Source of the DNA: Dipylidium caninum
Taxonomy: Eukaryota; Platyhelminthes; Cestoda; Cyclophyllidea; Dipylidiidae
NCBI GenBank assembly: GCA_017562135.1
Contig: QEYB01001046.1
Span: 4,278,001-4,342,000 of the forward strand
Direction of reading: 5' to 3'
DNA: 64,000 bases
Below are positions 49,059 through 60,100 of this stretch, in pieces (positions within the stretch are counted from its first letter, which is position 1; each line of letters opens with the position of its first letter). The notes beneath the pieces are model-generated. The model was not told where the DNA came from. It worked only from the letters and a program-made list of their open reading frames with translations, and made no database searches. The translations under genes were made by a program, and so were the position numbers.

Positions 49059-51966
49059 TCACTTGGCCGCCCTGCCAGTTTCTGAGACTGCGTACTCGCT
49101 GGTCTGTTGTGAGGGTGAGTGGCGTCCACCAGGACAATTCGCACCACGTAAGGCCGCTGCAGCTCTAGCCTGGACCAAGACCGCACCAGAACTCATTAGC
49201 AGGGATTCTATATTTTCATTTCTTTTGCCAAGAAGACGCAGAATTGCCTTCAGCTCAGCAACGATAGCATCCAGCGCTTCAATTTCCTTTCGGTTCATAA
49301 TTGCTGGATTTAGATGGGGCTTCAACTGTCCAAGCAGATGAATCCTAAACTTAATTGGTACATGGAAGCCTCCACTGTCGCTTGTTGAAAGAAGATCAAG
49401 TGCTGTGCGAATAATTGCACTAGCATCATCAGCATCGAGCAGTCGGCATTGAAACTCAGCGTATCGTGAAATAAATGCAAATTCGGGAGAGGCTATCAAC
49501 GGTGTGAACCATGAACGAGTTGGTTGAGATGTTCCTGGATCTCCACTTCCGAAGAGACACAGAACTATGTTGGCTACTTCCTTGACTGCATTCCAAGCGC
49601 CTCCGACAATAGATTCATTTGAAATACTGTGCGTGAGGACGCGAGTGATTATATGGGCAATCAACTGAATGTCTTGTGCTACTATTGCCCATCCCAAGGC
49701 TGAGCAGGTACCGCCAATGTCGGGGATGCAAAAAGTAGAGGGCGATAGAGATAGTGAAGAACGAGCCTTAACACGCGCGATCTCATGAATGACCTCAGGG
49801 AGTTGATGTCTTTTTGCCAACTGAATCAACTGCAGATAAACAAAATTTGCCACAAGTCGTTATGTAAATCACCACAAAAAAACCTCCATAAAATATAACA
49901 GCAATTACGTTGTGGGTGAGACGGGTGGTGGTCGGTTTGGTTCTTTGTATAAGTGACACTTGTACGGCTCGAGCAGCGGACTGCAGCGTAGTACAGTAGT
50001 CCAAATAGCCCAGAGCTATGCTAAGAAGAGTTGGATCGGCGGCCAGACTCTCTGCATATCTCATTAGAAAGAAGTCTGGCATGGTTGAGGCCACGCTTAT
50101 CATTTTGGATGGTTTTTCACCTAATTTAAGTAGAGAAAATTGCGAAATAGCTAGATCCACGAAAACTTGCCAAACAAAACGGGTCTTAGGATTTACGATA
50201 ATCATTAATGATACCAAGGGAATACCAGCCGACTAAAAACTGAAGCGAGCAAATAAAAAAACATTCAACCAAAATGCATAAAAGGTAAATCTGAGAGAAA
50301 AATATAAGATCACAAGCACGGGTTACTGTTTTCAATGTTTTCCAACTTCAAGCTGAGACGTTCTGGAGAGGATTGCGCCGAATATGTATTCAAAAAGAGA
50401 TCCCGGGAGAAGATGCTTCACTAGATTGGAAAAATGGGCAACCATCCACCAGTTATTAAATCTTTCGCTCAGGGTAAATACCAGTGAAAGAATGTCTTCT
50501 GTAAAGATGTGCTTGATCACTTGGTCTACGATCTAAATTACAGAATATCAAATGCTAGGCGAACAAGAAAATATGTTAACATAGTCAAATATGATTTTAA
50601 AGACTTAAAAATTAACCAAGCAAAAAGAATAAATTTAAGATAATTCAAATTATTTAATCAATTGTTAATATCATACTGCCGAAAGAGAATGACTTTCCGA
50701 AGGTTCATCTGAATCTATACGGAATTTGGACTTGAACTGCGTCAACGCGCCGCAAAGTGACGAAGTATCAACGAAATGCTGTGTGTAGAATAGCCACGCA
50801 ACGAATTGAAAATACCAAGTTCCGCACACATCAATAACTCGTGGATCGTTCCAACAGTCATGGCGGCCAGCCAAAATTGAAAGAATTAGAATAGAGTACT
50901 CCACATCAATATCTTTTGATTGTGGATAATCTCTGAGCACCTCTATTAGCCGCACATTACAAACATTTTGCCAATGATGCCACATCTTTTCAAAAGAGCT
51001 ACTACTTGGCCAGTTATCTATACGTAAGAGATAATATAACGGTAGAAAGACTCGACACTTACTTGCAGAATCGATAGAACATGATTCTTCAATTGGCATT
51101 GCAATCAAAAGTTGACGAATATCTCGCAAGAGATGAGAATTGGCTCGAGCGTGCGATGCCAAAAGGGCGGAGAGTTCAATCGAGCGAGCTTGTGTTAATA
51201 ATGCCAAAGCAGTTGACCAAAATAACTGACCAGCATCGCCACTTTCCTTGGATAGGATTTCAGTCGACTCGGATTTTCCGAGGAGGTTACGGGCCAAGTT
51301 AATCGCTTCTTGAGATTGCACAAAATACCACTCGGTAAGAGCAGAAACAAGCTTCCCAGGATCGAGGTTCTTCAAGTACGAAAAGGATAAATTGAGTACA
51401 AATCCGTGAATTACAGCAAGACAAGAGCAAATACAAAGGAACAAACCTGGAAGAGGACGACTTCGGCTAGATGCCACAACAAATCGTATGCTTTAACGAG
51501 ATCCGCGTCGGCAGAAAAGGATGCGAATTTTTCACTGGGCATGCTATCATAGACACCTAGAAGGCAATTCACTCACAATAAAAACTAACTAAGAAATTCA
51601 TATATTTCCTGATGACACATAGCTAGTACCGCGCGATACTGATGACTCAACCTTATGAGACTGACAGAATAAATGATAAAACACAACTTACTCTGATGCA
51701 TCTCTGCATATTTGGGAAACGCGAAAGATATCTGACAAACAGGAGAACACGATAAATAAATAAAAAAATTAACCATAAGATGAGCGAATAAGCCGTTGTA
51801 AAAACACGTTCTTTTTGGCCGATGCAAAATACTGGAGTTCGTACAATGCTTCGTTATGGGTTGAACTCGAAAATCTTTCTGATTTCTGGAAGACTGTAAT
51901 CTTTTGCGAAGCAGACCATGCGAAATTCAGTTTCCCCGCCAGGGCAACAGAACAAGTAACATCCAT
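49059..51966 (-). CDS. NUP85: Nucleoporin Nup85 (Y-complex scaffold), about 7 exons
   Basis: Certain exons: 51369-50677, 50532-50347, 50232-49909 and 49829-49059, all phase 0. Upstream are 51966 to about 51808 or 51774, 51731-51692 and 51556-51447. Matches to human Nup85 run in order: KLNFAWSASQKITVF for YFDWGPGEMLV; AYDLLWHLAEVVLF for AMELIWNLCEILFI; GQLFWSTALALLTQARSIELSALL for the FW-VTILVLQGRLDEA helix pair; MWHHWQNVC for KWQHWHEEC; FNNWWMVAHFSNLVKH for LSNWWFVAHLTDLLDH; MRYAESLAADPTLLSIALGYLDYC for [24 protein letters not shown]. The C-terminal helical repeats follow (GTCSALGWAIVAQD, FISRYAEF). It is an alpha-solenoid subunit of the Nup107-160 Y complex of the nuclear pore. Length is about 760 residues (human 656); the extra sequence is mainly a low-similarity tail ending SETGRAAK. 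The first three exon junctions are ambiguous: two phase-consistent solutions exist. Confidence 0.93.
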
Positions 51967-52399
51967 TCCACACCGCGAACACTCCCGCTATAGTGAGTAT
52001 AAGGACAAATGAGGTTTTCATTCGCCAAGGCCACGCAGACGATACTATTCAATGCCGAGGATGCTTGCACTAGACAATGCAATATATAAAAGCAATTATT
52101 TACAAGCGGCAAGAACATGCCTTCGATAAACAGAGGATTAGTGTTGAACAATTGTGACCGTAACTATTTAGGGATCGATTGTTCTTAATTCCTCACGAAC
52201 ATTACAGAGAGGATTTATCTGGGATAATGGTTCGAAAAATATAGGGAAATGCAGCTACAAAGTTGTGACTTGGGTTTGATAATTGGTTGGGGGATGGTTC
52301 TGTTAGCGATCTTTTAAATAAGAGTTCTTAATTATATTTACTTGTGCCTGACGTATTGGCGTTGAGTGACTTCATTTAACACCCCCGCTCGAATTAGGC
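51967..52399. promoter_or_regulatory. Probable bidirectional promoter, NUP85 (-) / POLR1C (+)
   Basis: Only 433 bp separate the two divergent start codons, so the promoters of both housekeeping genes must lie here unless 5' UTRs extend further. Acceptor-like AG sites lie close to both starts (CACTATAG 19 nt before the NUP85 ATG; CGAATTAG 2 nt before the POLR1C ATG). I cannot name a core promoter element. Confidence 0.5.
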
Positions 52400-53679
52400 A
52401 TGGTCACCAATGCCGAACCCTTTATTAAAGTTGAGCAGCATGGCTTATCATTCTTTCCATCGGCACCCAAAAGGTGGGATGTCGACGTATTTGTAGACGA
52501 ATTTCAGACCATCGTGACATTACTCACTGATGAGACGATCGAGTTTGACTTGATTAACGTTGACTGTACTTTTGCAAACGCCATTCGCCGAATTCTTATG
52601 GCCGAGGTTCCTTCATTCGCTATTGATCGGATCTATTTGCACCAGAATACTTCCGTTATCTCTGACGAGACCTTTTGCCACCGCTTGGGTCTAGTACCCT
52701 TAAATGTAGACCCCGAACAATTTGCATTTTGCTCAGGCGATTTGCCCGACTCCGATGACATTGATGGATTCGATCCGAATAGCCATCTGATATTTGATCT
52801 AAAGATAAAAGTTGACCGCTCTTTCTATAAAGGAAATGAAGATGGTGAATGCAAAGAAACCTTCCACCCTTGCCCTCTGTACAGGTAAGTTTTGCCCGAT
52901 TTAACCAGTCGCGTCTAAATACCTTTACCCTTGTCTATAATTAAGCTTTCCTTAAATTGATGTATATATGCATTTTAGTTCTAGTCTTATTTGGGTACCA
53001 CTACCTGGTCAAGAAAGTGCTTTCAAAGGCGGAAATTCTTTTCAACCTGCTCCTGTTAGCAAAAAGATTCTCCTCAATAAACTAGCTCTCGGTGACGAAA
53101 TTATCGCGCGTTGTCTTGCCGTTAAGGGTATCGGCCGTGACCATTCGAAATTCTCCCCTGTTTCGGGTGCCTTTTATAGACTTCTTCCATCAATCGAAAT
53201 TACGGAAACAGTACGCGGTGAGCTTGCAAAGAAGTTACAGAAGAGTTTTGCCAAAGGAGTTATTAGTGTATGTTCCTTCGATGGAAAACTTACTTACTGC
53301 CTCGATTTTCATATCCACAAACTCCTCTATTTCCGTAACGAACAAGAAAACTTACTTTTATGAATTCAAGGTTGATCCCTCAACACAGGTGGCAAGTGTA
53401 GCAAATGCAAGGTTAGACAATGGATCTAGGGAACACCTTAGACATACAGAATTGGCCAACATTGTGCGCGTATCTCTAAATCCGCGTCATTTTATTTTCA
53501 CCGTGGAAACCGTTGCTCCTGGTTACCGTTCGCCGGGCACGCTTGTCAAGTGTGCCATTGACGTGATGCTTTCGAAATGCGCTTATTATCTTACTATCGT
53601 CGACAAACCGGGTTTCGCTACCAATCCAGTTAGTGGCTTGGATGATGACATTGGCATGGAAGAATTAGTCGTACGTTAA
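52400..53679 (+). CDS. POLR1C: RNA polymerase I and III subunit RPAC1 (AC40)
   Basis: Exons are 52400-52884, 52979-53267 and 53371-53679; all phases agree (360 residues). The alpha-like signature is complete: NVDCTFANAIRRILMAEVPS, AIDRIYLHQNTSVISDETF and HRLGLVPLNVDPEQF. Later blocks are WVPLPGQ, VKGIGRDHSKFSPVSGAFYRLLP, VASVANARLD and NPRHFIFTVET. RPAC1 pairs with RPAC2 to form the heterodimer that nucleates Pol I and Pol III assembly in place of the bacterial alpha dimer. Relative to human the C-terminus is about 20 residues longer, acidic, and ends DDDIGMEELVVR. The last codons contain a consensus-like donor (GTC|GTACGT at 53671) whose use would bypass the stop; see findings. An AG acceptor lies two bases before the ATG, as expected for a trans-spliced or 5'-UTR-spliced message. 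Confidence 0.96.
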
Positions 53680-53963
53680 TATATAATGTTTTAAACTTTT
53701 TTGTACAAGTTGTTATTTTTGGGAATCTATTTAGGTTTGTTTTGAAGTCTTTCAGCAGGTAGGCTTGCGAGAAGTTCGACATTTGATTTGCTAATTCACT
53801 CGGTACAATTGTTGAATTATCGGTTGACAAATTAAAATATAAGATTCTTTTAGGAGGTTTCGCCTCTTGGTTTGAACGTGGAACTCTTGCTTTTGTGAAT
53901 TTGCTGAACCATCGCGTTTTACGGGTGATTTTTGTCTTGCTCCGTTCATAGGGCGAGGAATCT
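53680..53963 (+). other. 284-bp POLR1C-POLR1D interval
   Basis: It has no AATAAA in the sense direction (only an ATTAAA variant near 53831). It ends in a strong acceptor, GATTTTTGTCTTGC...TTCATAG, at 53951, 12 nt before the POLR1D ATG. It can be an operon spacer or an intron. Confidence 0.7.
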
Positions 53964-54832
53964 ATGGGCGCATCAGTAAACGGTCGCCTAGTTGGTCTAG
54001 ACGTCGTATTTGTCTCCAACGATTTGCGTAGAGCGACGTTTCGTTTCACAGGCGAAGACCACACTCTTGGAGCTGCTCTTCGCTACTGCATACTTCGCAG
54101 GTACGTAGTTTTGACGGCAAATTGTTCGGCTTCGGTTGATGTGAGCTATGATCATACGACTATATATTTTTAATAATGCAGCATATTCATTAAATGGTTT
54201 AAGAAATGCGGTATCTTGGGTTTTTCCAGCATTTTTTTAATTAAAATCGGCAGTCGGTATGGCTGCTGTGTGCCTTTGCGCGATCTTTTATCGGGTAATC
54301 AAATCCGAAATTTATGTATCCCGTGATGCCCTTATGATACTCGTTTTAAACCATAAAAGCGCTCTCGTTACCACCATGCACAATTAAACTTCAATTGTAG
54401 AAATTTCCATGCATTCAACTGAACTATCCATCGTTGGTTTGGTGTTCACTCTACCTCTTAGATTTAGATAAGTTGAAATATGTACGTAACCACGATATAT
54501 AACGCTCTTCGGCGTCATCTTATAATTGAATCAATTTTCCTTCGTATGCTTTAGCGAAAAGGTCAAGCTTTGTGGATACTGTCAACCGCATCCCTTAGAG
54601 GATTCTATAACTTTTGAAATTCACAGCAAAGGTAATTGTTCATGTGTGCAATTTGTGTGGAACTTGAAATTTTTCTTTACTATTCTAAACTTTTGTAGAC
54701 GAAATGGCTGTGACAGTACTCCGTAACGGCTTGTACTGCCTTCGCGCATGTTTCGAACACATAAAGCGAAAATTCAAATCAGCGCTTAAGAAAATTCAAA
54801 AACGAACCTTTAATTCTTTGTCGTCCGACTGA
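53964..54832 (+). CDS. POLR1D: RNA polymerase I and III subunit RPAC2 (AC19)
   Basis: Exons are 53964-54100, 54555-54631 and 54699-54832; phases 2 and 1 match, giving 115 residues. Conserved blocks are ATFRFTGEDHTLGAALRYCI (human [20 protein letters not shown]), KLCGYCQPHPLEDSITFEIHSKG (human [22 protein letters not shown]), and the amphipathic helix VLRNGLYCLRACFEHIKRKFKSALK. It is the small alpha-like partner of RPAC1 in Pol I and Pol III. The start at 53964 is the first ATG after an acceptor at 53951. The four codons between acceptor and ATG (GEES) are open and in frame. The gene follows POLR1C on the same strand at 284 bp, so co-transcription is likely. Confidence 0.93.
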
Positions 54833-56967
54833 ATTTTTGTCCTTATAATGCACACTTACCCTTTGTCTACTAAATTTCTACCGCTTCTCAGCCCCAGGTG
54901 TCATTTTGGGTTTTCACCTTGGTTACTGAAATTAATGGACTAGAGGAAACCAAGTAGTGGGATTGCTAATGAGTCGAAATATTATTATCCTGAGTGAAAG
55001 GATGGTCTTACGTAAAAGTTGGAATCCTTGGAGGACGGGAACAAGAATTCGTCGAACGTGGTTCTTTTCATGATGGGCGTTGGCTGCTTAGCGGTTTTCA
55101 GTAGTGTTTTCTCCGAATTCAAGGCGGTCCGACGCGCTGATAACCTTCGTTGGGGGTCTTTTGTGCACTTATGGGCAACTCAGATACGAAACGGCCTAGT
55201 TGGGGGGGGGGGGGGGCAGCTACGAGAAGCTGGAGGAAGCCATCATTTGACTTAGCTGGATCGACAGCTTCAGTGTTGAAGTGCTGTTTGCCCACACGTG
55301 AGCGCCTTCACTTCTGACAGCTCAAGTGGTGGGTGTGTCCGCTTTCGGGATTATGGTTTCATCGTCTAGACGGCCAAGCTTGTGCTCGCCCTCTACGCCA
55401 GTAATAGAGGTTTTCACCTCAAATATGTGGTCACAAATAAGGATGCAAATCGTAGGTGCTGCGTAAAAGCATCATTTTACTTTTACGCCACGCGTGACAT
55501 TGGACTGAAGGCGGCGCAAATGTCGGAGTCTTGGCTTATGAAAACAGCGGCTCAACCAGAGGTTGTGATTGGCGTTTGTCGAGTCGGACATGAGTAGCTA
55601 CCTTGCGTCTTGGCGTCATACGGTGAATACAAGGAGCGTTTAAAGTTTTCAGTATAAATTTACATGCATAATTAGTATGTTTTACTATCGCAGAGTACAA
55701 AATACATAACTAAAACAGCAGTACCGTTTCCTGGTTAAAAGATCACGTGGGCAGTGGGTTGGAAAGCCGTCAACGTTTCGCAGAGAGAAGCATTTTAGTG
55801 CAACATCTGCCCTGGGATTCGAGTATGAGCCTCATGACGGTGTGGAAACCAAACGCAAGTGAAAATGCCGAATAATCGGGAAATAATGGCGGATTTGGCA
55901 AGTTTAGATGGTCTTGGCAGGGTCAAATATTGTAGGGGTCTTTCTTTCAACGCCGAAAAATGAAGCGTAAACAACATCCACTTCAAAGAGATAGCACTTG
56001 TAGCTTTTAAAGCAGGACCGTTATTTCTTGCGTCTTAATGCATGGTTCCTGGTCACGGCTGCTAACCAAATGAGTTTGATCTCTTATGCCAATAAATTTT
56101 ATTTTAATTCTCTTTGAACTCCTGGCCGTTTTGGAGTCTTGACTGTGGCCACCACCACAGTAGGATTACGGTGGAACAGAACCGAAATAGAGGCGAATGT
56201 GGAGTTACTACACGAAATATTTACTGACAGACGATAATTGCAATTAGGAGGAAACGCAATACTTCGAGCCACAGCTCGGAAAGTGCGTTTTAGACATAAA
56301 AAGCCCCCGGATAATTACTTACTGAGTGACAGTATCATGTGAATTCATGATTGATAGTTAACATTGAATAACAACTCGGTGTAAGACAGTTGTCACGCTA
56401 GCGTATGAATGGAGTAAACAGTGGAGTAGAAAGCGGCTTATTTAAGCAAAATTCTACCTAAGTGGTTTACGTTTCCTAGTAAACTCCTAATTTTCGCGCC
56501 ATTTTGGCCGGTCATGATCTCATCGGTATTCTTATGTTTTGGCTTCACACCTTCAAAAATATTGTCGTGATCCCCGAAATGTTGCACATCACCCCAGGGG
56601 ATAGTAGGTCATTTCCTTGCATCCCCATTATTTCGCAAGTTAGTTTACCCGTTAAAGTTTTTATGAGTGCAAGAAATTGGTGAAATAAAGTTGTTATGTA
56701 CTCCTAGAATAAAACTCATGACAAATAACGCTAAATAAAGTGGTAACAAAGTGTTAAATTCAATGCTGTATCGCGATTGAAATAATTCCCAAAAACACGT
56801 TAACAGCAAACATTTGGCCGTGAGCGGCAGCAGAGGCAGTGGAGGGGATGCAAATTAAAAGTGGTGTCGTGGCTAATTTTGACCATAGGGACATTAGAGG
56901 GATACAAAGGGGGCGAGGGAACTAAAAGCTGGATAAAATTAACGGCCAAGTCATGTAACGCAGCTAA
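54833..56967. other. Intergenic, POLR1D (+) to zinc transporter (-), convergent
   Basis: No gene is supported. A 15-nt poly-G run lies at 55202-55216 and AATAAA at 56091. Open frames at 55.0-55.6 kb have no recognisable features. Confidence 0.5.
55202..55216. repeat. Poly-G tract
   Basis: Fifteen consecutive G on the + strand. It is unstable and assembly-error-prone. Confidence 0.9.
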
Positions 56968-57150
56968 TCAAACCGTGGTCTGGTCATCGATGTCTTTGAA
57001 GGACGTCGCGTCCGAGGCGGTGCTTTCGTCCGAAGCCCTCAAGGGGGCATTCTTCTTCCTGCTCCCGTCACCGCCCAGTGGACAGCAGCGTCGACCGCAG
57101 TTGAAATTGTGAATCCGGCCACAGTTGTACAGACACTCGTCCGAAAGCTC
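56968..57150 (-). other. ZnT1-like terminal exon B, alternative Cys-rich tail
   Basis: The acceptor GTTTACAG is followed in phase 0 by 60 codons starting ELSDECLYNCG, with NCGRRCCPLGG (six Cys), then a shorter Ser/Asp-rich tail ending DDQTTV, which resembles a C-terminal PDZ ligand, and a stop. It is clearly paralogous to exon A (shared CLY-x-CG and CCP). No second copy of the preceding TTIQPEF exon is visible between the two, which argues for an alternative last exon over a second gene. Confidence 0.75.
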
Positions 57151-60100
57151 CTGTAAACTTGCGAACTAAATGGAAAGTGTAATAACAACGGGCTTCAGGG
57201 TGACTTTGCGCTAGAGGCCAACCTATGCATGTGTTAACGTTCAACGATTCCCATTAAGGAAAACCTCCATGAGGAAGATTTAACTCCTGTGAGTAGGCTG
57301 GTTTTACCATTAACTGCGTTTCAACTTGGCAGTTCAAGCTGACCTTAGGGTAACATGGGGAGGAATTAATAAGTAGATGTTTGTGTCACTGCATCAACGT
57401 GGTTAACAGTACTGGAGGTCAGGACCTCGATAATGTGTTCGTAATCAGATTTTAACTCAGAAGTTGGTAAACAACCCGCAATCTCCAGAGGGATGACGTC
57501 GGTCTTGGCTGGAAATGCCCGACCAAGAAACCATAGAGGCACCCAGATCTGCAACTACTCTGCCCACAGAAAGCCGTAGACCACAGGGGAGTCAAAGGCA
57601 AAGAATATGGACAAGGGTGGTTTCTCGCTGCGACGGAATACACATCAAAATAGAAATAGATACGAATCACTAAGACGGGGGGATGCTAAGCTCATAGCGT
57701 AAAACACGGTCATTCTATTAGGGCTATGTTCTTCTGAGGAAAAATGGAAATTTTTGAGCGTATCTCCGCGAAACCCTCTGCATTCGGCCCACAAGAACTG
57801 ATAACTTCCGGTACCACGTTTCCAAACTGACGCATATACGCACAGTTGTGGAGTAATTCAAGAGCATTGCTGAAGCAGCGCTGGCGTCCCGGGAGGCACC
57901 GAGGCTGATTTACAAGTTGACTTGCATTTGCAAATGGCTAGGCGTTGAAACCTCACGCCGCAAACAACCACACACTGTCACAATGTTGTAATGACTTCAG
58001 CGAATAAGATCACTTTGCGGGAACCGAGATGTGCGCTGGGGGGCAGCATTATCCCCTGCAGTCAAATAGGGCAAGGCGGAAGAGTGCCTGTGGTCTGCAT
58101 GTAAGTTACCAGCAGCCTTTATAGGCGGCTAGAAGATTAAGGTTGCATTAAAAAGTAGCACCGGAAGTAAAGGTTCACGCACAGGAGACCAACGGCGCTG
58201 AAATGCAACTCTTCAGCACCGTCGGTATAATAAATTTGCGGCAGGTAACCAACCCGGTCTGATGCCCACTGAATAGGGATGATTAGCGTGTTCGTCATAG
58301 ATTTTGTTGATTAAGTCAGGAATCCTGTGAAATTATCACCGTAAGTACGCCTCACAGTGACCCACTTCGCCTCTACAGGCAAGGAAACAGGTCAACTGCC
58401 CCACAACACTCATGACGCTGCATTACTCGGGTTAAGCACGACCAACTACGCTCGCGGAATGCCGCTTCACGGCCGCACGCTATGCTATCTGCATCTGCTG
58501 GTGAGCGTTCGGGCATTTGCCTCAAGATATGGACAGGGGATTATCGAGCATGATCTCAAAATAGACTAAAATCGTGCCGCAGTTTTCAGAAATTTAATTT
58601 CCGAAGGAAAAAGGTATAGGAACGGGGAGTGAGAAAAAGGGTAAGAAGAGGGGATTAAGGAATACATAAATACATAAAGGAATAAGGGGACAAGGCGGGG
58701 TCGAAAGTAAATGCGGCAAAGAAGTTGAGGTAACACAGACACACTTGTTCACACGGATTAGGCTGGTGTCGATAAGCACCTGCGAAGCAGCAATTGCACA
58801 AAATTAGGAAAGAACAACAGGTTAAGTAAAAATATCCCCAAAATCGTGGGGGAAGGGAAGACGTCCAAAGGCTAGCGGGGCGTGGGCAGCAAAGTGGACG
58901 TAGGTAGGATAGGTGCTAAAAGTAGTCACTGTTGGAAAATGGACGGGTGGGAGACTCCATTTTTGAGGAGGATTGGTTCGAGTCAATGCGACTGTCGTTT
59001 TGTGCGGGAGAAACAATTGTCCCGCCAGGATTGGTGGTGATGCTAGCTGTGGCAGTGGGAAGAGCGGAGGCGTCACTTTTAGAAGTTCGGAAGGCAACAG
59101 GTGCAGCCGCTGTATTGGCATGAGTGTCATTCCCTAAAGGGCCCGTGTCAGGCAACTGTGGACAGCACGAGTCAGAGCAACACTTCTGGTTCGGTCCGCA
59201 GTCGTAGAGACACGTCTCGGGGTTTTGTTCCGTATTCTGAAGGCGTGGAGGGCAAATGCGTTAGGGTGGGTGCAAATCAACACAAGTGTACAAGATTTCT
59301 TCGATTCTGGGGGAAGAGGAGAGGGAAAGGGGGAAAAGAAAAGTACAAGGTTCGGCCCACCTCGAGTAACACCAACATTTTATAGTAAAAACACATCTAC
59401 CCCGCGCAAATCCTTTCGTCCATGCAAAGACAAAAGGTAATTAGTTCGCGGGGATAAAAATTTTATGTACCCAGCACCAGTGCGGCGCCACCTAAAGAAA
59501 CACATGACATCACTTACGTCTTCGAATTCAGGTTGAATTGTAGTACAGTGGATATTATATTCGTGGAACAATTGCTTAACTCGTCGCGCCACTATTGCGT
59601 ACTCGGCTATATGGGTAAAAAAAGAGTAATTAGAACGAAGGCAGAAAAGGAGGAGATCAAAAAACAGTAATCGGAGATAACTAATAGATGCTTTAGGCTG
59701 TCCATATTGTCGTAAAATTGAATAAAACAGTTCAGGTATGAAATAGCAAAGCCTAAGTAATTATAAAAACGCAAATTTGTGGGTAGTAAATTAGTGGGTT
59801 GTAATTGTCACCACACGCGGACCGCCGATTCAGCAGGAAATGCAATAGACTGAAGCAGTACTGCAAATGACATGGTAGAACGGAAGCGAACGGGGGTTCA
59901 CTCGAAAGTCTCCCCTCATAAAATATGCGAGCAATAGTGGCGACCGATTGACGGGGTCGAACGATCACAATGACGCAAAATTTCTCAAACACACCTATAA
60001 AATCATAAAGGTTTGGCGCAAAACGATTGCCAGTATGGCTATGGATCACGGGGCAACAAGGTGGATTACGCGATCAAAGGCATCAGCGCTGCGTGCAGAA

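Noticed and set aside
53268..53363. Read-through of POLR1C exon 2
   Set aside because: The continuation is not conserved and stops; GTATGT to TTCAAG splicing restores VASVANARLD.
53630..54064. 144-codon minus-strand frame across the POLR1C-POLR1D gap
   Set aside because: It is antisense to both genes and has no recognisable motif.
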